This document shows positions 25,596 through 34,405 of a stretch of 64,000 nucleotides of DNA, piece by piece. Every line of letters begins with the position of its first letter. Within the stretch, counting starts at the first letter, position 1. Position numbers and translations under genes: made by a program. This DNA is from Chelativorans sp. YIM 93263. GTDB lineage: Bacteria > Pseudomonadota > Alphaproteobacteria > Rhizobiales > Rhizobiaceae. The stretch covers positions 121,040 to 185,039 of the forward strand of contig NZ_JAKCWP010000009.1 of NCBI RefSeq assembly GCF_028767125.1, in the 5' to 3' direction. A model generated the notes under the pieces. That model was given only the letters and a program-made list of their open reading frames with translations, was not told the DNA's origin and did not search any database.

Positions 25596-26987
25596 CTAAT
25601 CTTCTTCCCCAGACAACGACAGCCTCATTTCCACCCTCGTGCCTCCCCCCGGCATCGAACTGACGGTTAAGGTTCCGCCGAGGCTTTCCACCCTCTCGTG
25701 CATTCCGATCAAACCAAGCCCGGCTTCAATGCTCGATCGGGATTCACCACTCCCTGCGTCGCGAACGGAAACTGTCAGCATCGAGCCAGACCAACTCGCG
25801 GACACCGACTGTCCTAGGCCGAGGGCGTGTTTGAAGGCGTTGTTGAGACCTTCTTGGACAAAACGATAAACGCAGATGTTTACGGCTTGAGGGAAAGTTT
25901 TGGTCAGCGTCTGGCACTCAACCGAAACGTCTGTATCCGTGCGCTTCTTGTGCGAAGCGACGGCAAGGCCCACCACCTCGCATAGTGGCAAGTTTTCGAT
26001 CTCCGGAAGCATCAAACCTTTGGAGATTGTCCTTATGTCATTAATTGCTTCTGCGATTGTAAACTCAAGCGCGTCGAGATTGCCTTGCCGCTCTTCGGGA
26101 GACCTCGCACGGCGAATATGCCCCACCTTCAGCGCTGCCAGCCCCATCAACTGTGTGGGACCGTCATGTAGTTCGGCACCAACACTGCGAAGGTATTTCG
26201 CGTTGAGTTCAGCGAGGCGGCTGGACGCGCGTTGTGCACGCTCCTTCAATGTCCTGTTCTGTTCCGACACAGTTCGGACATGTCTTATCTTCGCGTGAAG
26301 GTCCCTTCTTTGCTCCTGAATTGTGCGGTTTGCCCGATAGACTATGCCGAACAGAGCGGCCATCACCATTGCTGTAACCACGATGGTAGCCATCCAAGCT
26401 TCGGCTCGCACACGAAACAATTTGGACGCGAGTACCGCGGGCTGCTCGTGGACTTCGGCTACCGCTATAATTCTGCCGGTGAGATACTCGCGCAGCGGGA
26501 CATATATTTCCAGGTACTTTTTTTCGAACTGCCGCGACACATGCTCCGCGGCATCAAGATCCGTGTAACGCGCGGCAACATCTCCATTCAGCGCCGCGAG
26601 TAGCCCCTCGGGCGGGGGAAATCGTTGGCCGACAATCTGCCTTGATTTCGAATAAACGACCAAGCCGTCAGGCTTCCAGATGTCGATATGAGGATACCTG
26701 TTCTCAAACGTCTCGGAACCGAGCAGGTCATCAAGAGAGGCTGAGGCCGTTTCGGGGAAAACCCTTTCATTCGCCAGCTCCTGCACAAGGGGGGACAAGA
26801 TATTCTCCATGAACAGTGCCGAGGATGTCGCGGTATTCTCAACAGCTGCTTTCGACACGATCCCCGCAACCAAATAGCCGGCGAGGGAGGCTGCGGCCAG
26901 CATTACCAATCCGCCTGCAACGGCAAACTGGCGCATCAGGCTCCACGATCGGAACCCCTCGACAGTGCTCTTCATCCTGTTAGCCAT
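25596..26987 (-). CDS. NarX-type sensor histidine kinase
   Basis: A 463-residue kinase with a GGGGGAGG ribosome site. Two membrane helices (about 19-44 and 198-217) bracket a 150-residue periplasmic sensor region. A coiled coil leads to the HisKA_3 dimerisation domain with phosphoacceptor His274 (GAELHDGPTQL). The ATPase domain has the N box FVQEGLNNAFKHA and G boxes (VRDAGSG, GLGLIGMHERV). The periplasmic region is not assigned to a ligand; it contains WKPDGLVVYSKSRQIVGQRF, which looks like a Cache/PAS-type fold. It is coupled to the downstream regulator. Confidence 0.92.
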   Translation of the reverse strand: MANRMKSTVEGFRSWSLMRQFAVAGGLVMLAAASLAGYLVAGIVSKAAVENTATSSALFMENILSPLVQELANERVFPETASASLDDLLGSETFENRYPHIDIWKPDGLVVYSKSRQIVGQRFPPPEGLLAALNGDVAARYTDLDAAEHVSRQFEKKYLEIYVPLREYLTGRIIAVAEVHEQPAVLASKLFRVRAEAWMATIVVTAMVMAALFGIVYRANRTIQEQRRDLHAKIRHVRTVSEQNRTLKERAQRASSRLAELNAKYLRSVGAELHDGPTQLMGLAALKVGHIRRARSPEERQGNLDALEFTIAEAINDIRTISKGLMLPEIENLPLCEVVGLAVASHKKRTDTDVSVECQTLTKTFPQAVNICVYRFVQEGLNNAFKHALGLGQSVSASWSGSMLTVSVRDAGSGESRSSIEAGLGLIGMHERVESLGGTLTVSSMPGGGTRVEMRLSLSGEED

Positions 26988-27052
26988 CCTCCCCCTGAGG
27001 GCTCAGCAGGACGTATATAAATGAAATACAGTTCTTATAACACGGCGAAAGG

Positions 27053-27081
27053 TCTGATTCAGATCTGGACTTTGGTCCAGA
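27053..27081. promoter_or_regulatory. two abutting palindromes in the divergent promoter region
   Basis: TCTGA-T-TCAGA (27053-27063) is immediately followed by TCTGGAC-TTTG-GTCCAGA (27064-27081). Both are perfect inverted repeats and share the half-site TCTG. They sit between the kinase start (26987) and the peroxidase start (27295), which is the expected place for dimeric NarL/LuxR-type regulator sites. A further palindrome CGTTA-cac-TAACG lies at 27157-27169. Confidence 0.55.
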
Positions 27082-27294
27082 CAGCATCCCCGGCTAAGGA
27101 CCAGGAGCCACCCTGAACCATGGCCCGGAGACGTTCATTCGTCCGTGCCCTCATTTCGTTACACTAACGGGCATTACGGACCCGCCCTGCTTTTTGCATC
27201 ATTTCACCGAGTTTGCGCCGCTACCTCCGAATACCGGGTCGCGACGATGGATCTGCCCTAAAAAATGGGGCGCGAAAGAAGTGGGGAAAGCACC

Positions 27295-30200
27295 ATGGTA
27301 AAGCTGGTCAAACACGACCTGGAATTCATTCTGAAACAGGTCAAAATCGCAGAACAGCACTCAGCGGGGACGCCGCTTGATGAACTGGTGGACAGTGCAC
27401 TGCTTCCCTACGGTCTCCGCACGGTCGACGGAAGCTATAATAATTTCGGAATCGGGCGCGAGCAGTGGGGCGCGTCGGGCGAGCAGTTCAAACCAATCGT
27501 TGACCCGAACTACATCGAGGGAAGCGGATCACTGCCTCCGGGCTACCCCACCAACAATGACTACGGGCAGCCGAATGACGTTGTAGACGCAGAACCACGC
27601 CTGATCTCCAATCTCGTAGTGGACCAAACCTTGGGCAATCCAGCGGTCATTTACGCCGCGCTGCAACATGGGGGGGTGGCTACCAGCAGCGAGATCATGA
27701 ACGCCCTCGGCCAAATCCGCGATGCCCATACCCTCGTGGAGGGTACGGAAGAAGGCTCGCCCGCCAACGTGATCGCACAAGCGGATTTGGATAATCTCCT
27801 GGAGCAATACGGTATCGAAATGGACGGTCCCACCGTCATGCTCCCGAACGTAGCACCCGACGACGGGATTTCGGCCTCCTACAACTCCTTCTTCACGCTG
27901 TTTGGTCAATTCTTCGACCATGGGCTCGACCTTGTGGCCAAAGGCGGCAACGGTACCGTATATATGCCACTGTCACCGGATGATCCGCTCTACAACCCCG
28001 ACGCCCCGCACACCAACTTTATGGTGATGACGCGCGCGACGCCGGGTGATGAGGCGGCAAACGTCACAACGCCTTGGGTCGATCAGAACCAGACCTACAC
28101 CTCGAAGCCCTCGCATCAGGTATTCTTGCGCGAATACCACGTGGTCGATGGCGTTCCTGTCGCGACAGGGCGTCTCCTCGACGGTGAGCGTGGCCTCGCC
28201 ACGTGGGCGGATGTGAAGGAACAGGCACGGACGCTGCTGGGAATCGAGCTTACAGATAAGGACGTCGGGAACGTGCCCGTCATTGCCGTCGACCCGTATG
28301 GCGAATTCATACGCGGTTCAAACGGCCTTCCTCAGCTTGTGGTTGGATTCGACGGCGACGGGCACCCTCTGCTGATGGAGGGCGACCTCGACAATCCTGT
28401 CGATCCCTCAGCAGTAGGAGCCGCAAGAACCGGGAGCGCGTTCCTCGACGATATTGCGCATAACGCGGTACCAGTCACCAACACCGACGGCGAGCTTGTC
28501 CCGGATACTGACGGCACAATCGAATCCGTCATGGGCCAGAACACGGAGTACGATGCGGCCCTACTTGACGCGCATTACATCACTGGCGACGGGCGCGGCA
28601 ACGAGAACATAGGATTGTCAGCCGTCCATCACATTTTCCATTCGGAACATAACCGACTGGTTGATCATACGAAGCAGGTCGTGCTCGAATCCGGGGATCT
28701 GGAATTCCTCAACGAGTGGCTACTCGATCCAGTGGCGGACTTTCCGGCGACCGCGGCGGAAACCGAGGCTCTGGTGTGGGACGGTGAGCGCGTTTTCCAG
28801 GCGGCCCGCTTCGCAACGGAAATGCAGTATCAGCATCTGGTCTTTGAGGAATTTGCGCGCAAGGTACAGCCGGACGTGGACGTGTTCATTGTCCAGCCTG
28901 ACGCGGAACTTGATCCGACTATCTTCGCGGAATTCGCGAATGTTGTGTATCGCTTCGGACATTCAATGCTCAACGAGACCGTCGACCGTATAAATGCGGA
29001 CGGCACCCGTGAGGATATTGATCTTTTCGACGCCTTCCTTAATCCGCTGGCGTTCGGGTCTGAGAGCGTCGACCATTACGAGGCAACTGGCGCGATCATC
29101 CGTGGAATGACCGGGCAGGTCGGTAACGAGATCGACGAATTCGTCACCAACACACTTCGTAACCAGCTTCTGGGAATCCCGCTCGATCTCGCGGCGATCA
29201 ACATCGCCCGCGGCCGCGACACAGGTACACCGACGCTCAACGAGGCACGGGCAGCGTTCATGGAGATGGCTGGCGGCGACAGTCAGTTGAAGCCGTATGA
29301 AAGCTGGTCGGACTTTGGTCTCAACCTCAAGAATCCGCTGTCTCTCGTCAACTTCATCGCCGCTTACGGCACACATGCGTCCATTGCAGAAGCCTCCACA
29401 GCCGCGGCGAAGCGTGAAGCCGCCTGGGACTTGGTCATGGGTGCGGCAGGAGAAACCGCCTCGGAAAAGCAGGCACGTATTGACTGGCTCAATGCTTCAG
29501 CTTCCGAAACGGGTGTCGACGAAATCGACCTGTGGGTCGGCGGTCTTGCCGAGAAGAAGATGTCCTTCGGCGGCATGCTCGGGTCGACGTTCTCGTTCAT
29601 CTTCGAGATGCAGATGGAAAGCCTGCAGGATTCCGACAGGTTCTATTATCTTTCCCGTGTCCAGGGCCTCAACCTGCTTACTGAGCTGGAGAACAACTCG
29701 CTGGCAAAGATGGCGCTGCGCAACACCGATCTTGGCGAGTCCGGCTTCGCTATCCCGGCCGACATCTTCGCCGCGGCGGACCACGCCTTGTATATGGATT
29801 ATGACAAGCAGCTTCAGCTGACGGGCGAGGAAGACCCCGTACATGATGATCCCGTGCTCGAGGGCTATTCAAGTCTCGTTGAGCGCCGCGATGCCGACGA
29901 TGACGGCATTGCTGAATACATCCGCTACAACGGAGCCGACCATATTGTCGTCCAGGGAACTGACAATGACGACACGATCGTAGCAGGCGATGGCGACGAC
30001 ACCGTCTGGGGCGGCGACGGGGCTGACCGGATCGAGGCAGGGTACGGCGTGGATCTGATCAATGGCGGTGACGGCGACGACATCATCACAAATTCCGGAA
30101 CCGACATCGGCGAAGTGGACATGCTCAAGGGGGACGCCGGGGATGACGTCATACATGGCGGCAGTGGACTTGCGCTCATTTTCGGCGGCGAAGGCAAGGA

Positions 30201-33200
30201 CTTCCTGATGACCGGCCCGGATGGCTCGGAAGTGCGTGCCGGAACCGGAGACGATTTCGTGATGGGCGGCGACGGGCCGGACGTGCTCTTCGGCAACGAA
30301 GGTAATGACTGGGTCGAGGGTCACGGGCGTTTTGAATACATTGCAGGCGACAATGGTGAGCTGTTCTTCAACTCAACCATAATCGGCCATGACGTGATCA
30401 ATGGGGGGCAGGGCGATACCGACTACGATGCCGACTCGGGCGATGACATCATGGTCGCGGGCGAGGGCATTCAGAAGAACATCGGCATGTGGGGGCACGA
30501 TTGGGTCATCTACAAGGGCCAGCAAGTCGCCGGCGATGCCGACATGAACTTCCCGATGTTCCCCAACTTGCCGCTGGAGGTGCTGCGCGACCGCTTCAGC
30601 CAAGTCGAGGCCTTATCCGGCTGGGAGAACGACGATGTGCTGCGCGGAGACGACCGCGTGTTTGACGACAGTTTCGAACTTGATCTCGAGATCGAAATCG
30701 AGGATGAGGAAGTAGAGGATCCCGAAGAGGAAGATCTCGACGGCGATGACGTGGATCCCGGCACTGACACGCCCGGAACTGTCACACCGCCCACGGAAAC
30801 GGTGGAGGTTATTGAGAGGCCTGGGCCGGATTTCTACGATCCGACGCCGGAGGGCAATTTCGTCCATAATGAACTCGATGAGTCAGGCATCGCGCGCATC
30901 GCCGGACTCGATCAGATAGTCACGTCCGACATGCTACGCGAGGTCGACTACTGGGCCGATGGTTCAGGCGACAGCAAACTGGCTTTTGTTGGCGGCAACA
31001 TACTGCTCGGCGGCGGCGGCAGCGACTTCTTCGAGGGCCGCGGCGGTGACGACGTCATCGACGGGGATGCGTGGCTCAACGTCCGCATCTCCATACGGGA
31101 TGCAAACGGCGTGGAGATCGCCACGGCCGAAGGCATGGATGCCGAAGTACGGGGAGCGGGCGGCCAACAGCTTCACGACGGAAAGCCGTTGACTGCATTG
31201 ATGCTCGAAAGGATCTACAATCCGGGCCAGCTCCACATCGTGCGAGAAATTCTTCACGACAGCCGCGGTACCGATACGGCCTACTACTGGGACGTACGCG
31301 AAAACTACTCTTTTAACGGCACCAGTGATGGACGGCTCGTTGTCGAGCATGTGGAGCAGACAGAGCAGGCATTCGATCCCATAACCGGGAAAAACCGGAC
31401 GTCTGACGGCAGTGACATCTTGTCCAATATTGAGCAACTCGAATTCGGGGATGGTGTGGTCGATGTGACGACCGGGAGCGAAGCTGGCGAGACGCTCGAA
31501 GGGACGGGTAACGATGACATCATGCTCGGCATGGGCGGGGATGATGTCATCAACGGCCACGGCGGTGACGATGTCCTCATCGGTGGAAGCGGAGACGACA
31601 CGATGAACGGCGGAAACGGTGACGACCGCTTGGTCGGTGGTGCAGGTTCCGACACGATGAACGGCGGCGCTGGTGACGACACCTACATCTTCGGCACTGC
31701 AGACGGATCGGATATCGTGGGCGAAGCACCGGATGGCGGCGTTGCAGATAGGATCGTCATTGAGGCGGACGGTGGGCAACTCGGCTCCCTCAATGCCTAT
31801 GATGACGATATCGGATCCGACAGCGGAGATTTGGTGGTCGAGATCGATGGGCAGCAGATAACCGTGGAAGGCCACTTCGAGGGGACCAATTCGGAAACTG
31901 GCATCGAGCGCATTAACTTCAACGGCGCAACATTGGCTGGGTACGAACTCGGCAATGAAGATTATTTCGTCAGCAAGGCGGACCCGGGCGACAATGTTCG
32001 CACTGGGTCCGGAGACAACGACTTCATCGTGGGCGAGAATGGTGTCATTGACAGGCTCGAAGGCGGCGAAGGGAGCGATATCCTGCTGGGGGGCAGCGGG
32101 GGCGACAGGCTTGACGGTGGAGCCGGAGCAGACCTGATGCTCGGAGGAACTGGGAGCGACACCTACGTCGTGAATGACGAAGGCGATGTTATCGCGGAAG
32201 CTCCCGGGGGTGGAACTGCCGATACAGTGCAAGCAAGCATCGACCATACGCTTGCCGATGAAGTGGAGAACTTGACGCTCGTCGGCAGCCTGCTATCGGG
32301 CACAGGCAACGATCTCGACAACGTCATCACGGGTACGAATGCCGGAAATACACTGGACGGCGGAGCAGGTGATGACATTCTCGAAGGTCGAAATGGCAAC
32401 GACATCCTGATCGGCGGCGCTGGGAACGACGAGCTCAATGGTGGCAATGGGGTGGACACTGCCTTGTATGCCGGACCGGTCGGCAACTACGACTTTGGCC
32501 TCGACGGGAACAGTATCGTGGTGACCAACACGACCGGAGCTGAGGGCTTTGATATCTTGGATGCGGTCGAGCGGCTGGAGTTCGAAGGCCAAGTTTATAC
32601 AATCGTCAGCGGCACGGATGCGGGTGACGATGCGCTGAACGGGACCAATGGGGCCAACGGTGCGCAGGCAGTCCTCGGAATGGGCGGAGACGACACACTC
32701 AATGGAGGGGGCGGCCCTGACCTCATCGTGGGCGGCGACGGAAATGACACCGTCAGCGGCGGAAACAGCAACGATACCGTTCTATGGAGCTCCCGTGACG
32801 GACGCGACGTGATCGACGGCGGCAACGGCATCGACACAATCAATATTTCGGGCGATGCCTCTGCCGAAACGTATCACATCTGGACACGAGACGCCTGGAT
32901 CGACGAAGGCAATGACGGAAACCAGCTTTCGCTCGATACCGAGATTGTCGTTACCCGGAACGGGATCGACAATGCCGCCGTCATCGCGGAACTCGACAAC
33001 GTCGAAGAGATCGTCATCAACGGAAAGGGAGGTGGGGACACCTTTGTACCGCACGGTGACTTCGCTCCCACGAGCCTCTCGACCAGCACCATCACGGTAG
33101 AAGGTTCCGGTGGCAACGATACAGTCGACATCACGTCTTTGCTTTCGGCACACCGCATCGTGTTCAAGTCGGGTGGAGGGTCCGACACGATCATTGGTGA

Positions 33201-34338
33201 ACTTCGTCCCCAGGATGTCGTCGTGCTCGGTGAAGGGAATTCTGTCGAAGACTATGAGTTTACCGATAACGGGGACGGTTCAACGACGATCGTGTCGGAT
33301 GGACATTCGGTCACCTACTTCGGCACGCCGACCTTCAATGAGACGATGGATGGTGATGACAGTCACCATGCAGGGAACGACAATGATGACGGTCCCGAAG
33401 ATGATCACGATGATAATGGCAGTGAGGATCATGACGATGATAACGGTGGTGAAGGTGATCAGCAATCATGCGATAACGGCGAAGACCAGGGTACAGTAAC
33501 GCCCACGGCTCCCCCGACGGCCGCCATTGTTGGCACCGGGAATGCGGATGCCTTGGTGGGTACCGAGGGAAACAACACTTTCATGGCCCTCGGGGGAAGG
33601 GATGTCGTCTTCGGGAAGGAGGGCAATGATGACCTCCTTGGCGGCAGCGGAGCCGACATGCTTTACGGCGACGGCGGTAACGACCGCATCCTTGGTGAAA
33701 ACGGCGACGATTTCATCAATGCCGGGGCAGGCGGAGATACCGTCTTCGGAGGCAATGGCGACGACTTGATCGTGGCGGAAAGGGATGACGGCGACGATAC
33801 CTACTATGGCGACGACATGGTTGGGGGATCGGGCACCGACACGCTCGACATGTCGGCAATCAACGCCAACATCACTGCCGATCTCGGCACCGGGTTCATG
33901 GGACGCGGCAGCGCCTCCAGTGCCCAGACCGGGAATGATACGATCTGGGGCATCGAGAACATCGTGGCCGGATCGGGCGACGACACGATCACCGCGGGCA
34001 GTCCTGTAAACGTCATCGACGGAGGGGAGGGCGACGACACCTTCCGCTTCCTCTCGGCCGCCGATGCGGACGGGGATACTGTCATGGGTTTCCAGCCCGG
34101 CGACAGGATCGACCTCAGCGGTATCGACGCAAACGAATGCGCCTCCGGCAACCAGTCGTTCACCCTAGTTTCCGATGCATTCACGGGGTCTCGTGGAGAA
34201 CTCCTTGTCTCTCACGAAACACGGGACGGCGAGGATTTCACAATCGTCCAGGGAAACACTTCGGGCGGCTCCGAAGCTGACTTTAAGGTCAGCATCAAGG
34301 GATCGCACAACCTGACCGGCAGCGACTTCAACCTCTAG
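27295..34338 (+). CDS. giant secreted RTX protein with animal-type haem peroxidase domain
   Basis: A 2347-residue protein; ATG 27295 follows GGGGAAAG. There is no Sec signal. Residues about 130-830 form an animal-type (peroxidase-cyclooxygenase superfamily) haem peroxidase: GQFFDHG (Gln205, distal His209), SEHNRL (450-455) where mammalian enzymes have REHNRL, proximal His556 in RFGHSM, and LDLAAINIARGRDTG. The rest consists of RTX nonapeptide blocks (GGxGxDxxx) around 887-950, 1225-1260, 1397-1467, 1573-1626, 1668-1725, 1786-1845 and 2079-2170, with two acidic linkers (about 1125-1165 and 2016-2066). The C-terminus GSHNLTGSDFNL is typical of type I secretion signals. It should be exported by the exporter encoded next and fold on binding Ca2+ outside. 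Likely roles are oxidative defence, adhesion or surface cross-linking. Confidence 0.93.
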   Translation: MVKLVKHDLEFILKQVKIAEQHSAGTPLDELVDSALLPYGLRTVDGSYNNFGIGREQWGASGEQFKPIVDPNYIEGSGSLPPGYPTNNDYGQPNDVVDAEPRLISNLVVDQTLGNPAVIYAALQHGGVATSSEIMNALGQIRDAHTLVEGTEEGSPANVIAQADLDNLLEQYGIEMDGPTVMLPNVAPDDGISASYNSFFTLFGQFFDHGLDLVAKGGNGTVYMPLSPDDPLYNPDAPHTNFMVMTRATPGDEAANVTTPWVDQNQTYTSKPSHQVFLREYHVVDGVPVATGRLLDGERGLATWADVKEQARTLLGIELTDKDVGNVPVIAVDPYGEFIRGSNGLPQLVVGFDGDGHPLLMEGDLDNPVDPSAVGAARTGSAFLDDIAHNAVPVTNTDGELVPDTDGTIESVMGQNTEYDAALLDAHYITGDGRGNENIGLSAVHHIFHSEHNRLVDHTKQVVLESGDLEFLNEWLLDPVADFPATAAETEALVWDGERVFQAARFATEMQYQHLVFEEFARKVQPDVDVFIVQPDAELDPTIFAEFANVVYRFGHSMLNETVDRINADGTREDIDLFDAFLNPLAFGSESVDHYEATGAIIRGMTGQVGNEIDEFVTNTLRNQLLGIPLDLAAINIARGRDTGTPTLNEARAAFMEMAGGDSQLKPYESWSDFGLNLKNPLSLVNFIAAYGTHASIAEASTAAAKREAAWDLVMGAAGETASEKQARIDWLNASASETGVDEIDLWVGGLAEKKMSFGGMLGSTFSFIFEMQMESLQDSDRFYYLSRVQGLNLLTELENNSLAKMALRNTDLGESGFAIPADIFAAADHALYMDYDKQLQLTGEEDPVHDDPVLEGYSSLVERRDADDDGIAEYIRYNGADHIVVQGTDNDDTIVAGDGDDTVWGGDGADRIEAGYGVDLINGGDGDDIITNSGTDIGEVDMLKGDAGDDVIHGGSGLALIFGGEGKDFLMTGPDGSEVRAGTGDDFVMGGDGPDVLFGNEGNDWVEGHGRFEYIAGDNGELFFNSTIIGHDVINGGQGDTDYDADSGDDIMVAGEGIQKNIGMWGHDWVIYKGQQVAGDADMNFPMFPNLPLEVLRDRFSQVEALSGWENDDVLRGDDRVFDDSFELDLEIEIEDEEVEDPEEEDLDGDDVDPGTDTPGTVTPPTETVEVIERPGPDFYDPTPEGNFVHNELDESGIARIAGLDQIVTSDMLREVDYWADGSGDSKLAFVGGNILLGGGGSDFFEGRGGDDVIDGDAWLNVRISIRDANGVEIATAEGMDAEVRGAGGQQLHDGKPLTALMLERIYNPGQLHIVREILHDSRGTDTAYYWDVRENYSFNGTSDGRLVVEHVEQTEQAFDPITGKNRTSDGSDILSNIEQLEFGDGVVDVTTGSEAGETLEGTGNDDIMLGMGGDDVINGHGGDDVLIGGSGDDTMNGGNGDDRLVGGAGSDTMNGGAGDDTYIFGTADGSDIVGEAPDGGVADRIVIEADGGQLGSLNAYDDDIGSDSGDLVVEIDGQQITVEGHFEGTNSETGIERINFNGATLAGYELGNEDYFVSKADPGDNVRTGSGDNDFIVGENGVIDRLEGGEGSDILLGGSGGDRLDGGAGADLMLGGTGSDTYVVNDEGDVIAEAPGGGTADTVQASIDHTLADEVENLTLVGSLLSGTGNDLDNVITGTNAGNTLDGGAGDDILEGRNGNDILIGGAGNDELNGGNGVDTALYAGPVGNYDFGLDGNSIVVTNTTGAEGFDILDAVERLEFEGQVYTIVSGTDAGDDALNGTNGANGAQAVLGMGGDDTLNGGGGPDLIVGGDGNDTVSGGNSNDTVLWSSRDGRDVIDGGNGIDTINISGDASAETYHIWTRDAWIDEGNDGNQLSLDTEIVVTRNGIDNAAVIAELDNVEEIVINGKGGGDTFVPHGDFAPTSLSTSTITVEGSGGNDTVDITSLLSAHRIVFKSGGGSDTIIGELRPQDVVVLGEGNSVEDYEFTDNGDGSTTIVSDGHSVTYFGTPTFNETMDGDDSHHAGNDNDDGPEDDHDDNGSEDHDDDNGGEGDQQSCDNGEDQGTVTPTAPPTAAIVGTGNADALVGTEGNNTFMALGGRDVVFGKEGNDDLLGGSGADMLYGDGGNDRILGENGDDFINAGAGGDTVFGGNGDDLIVAERDDGDDTYYGDDMVGGSGTDTLDMSAINANITADLGTGFMGRGSASSAQTGNDTIWGIENIVAGSGDDTITAGSPVNVIDGGEGDDTFRFLSAADADGDTVMGFQPGDRIDLSGIDANECASGNQSFTLVSDAFTGSRGELLVSHETRDGEDFTIVQGNTSGGSEADFKVSIKGSHNLTGSDFNL

Positions 34339-34348
34339 CGCGACGATC

Positions 34349-34374
34349 CCGGGGCAGGCAAAGACCTGCCCCGG
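34349..34374 (+). terminator. intercistronic hairpin between peroxidase and exporter genes
   Basis: CCGGGGCAGG-caaaga-CCTGCCCCGG is a perfect 10-base-pair stem directly after the peroxidase stop and 31 bases before the exporter start. There is no T-run, so it is more likely a partial terminator or an mRNA-stabilising element. It would give more peroxidase than exporter message. Confidence 0.6.
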
Positions 34375-34405
34375 CGTGACGGCAGCAATTCCGGGGGGAC
34401 TGGCG

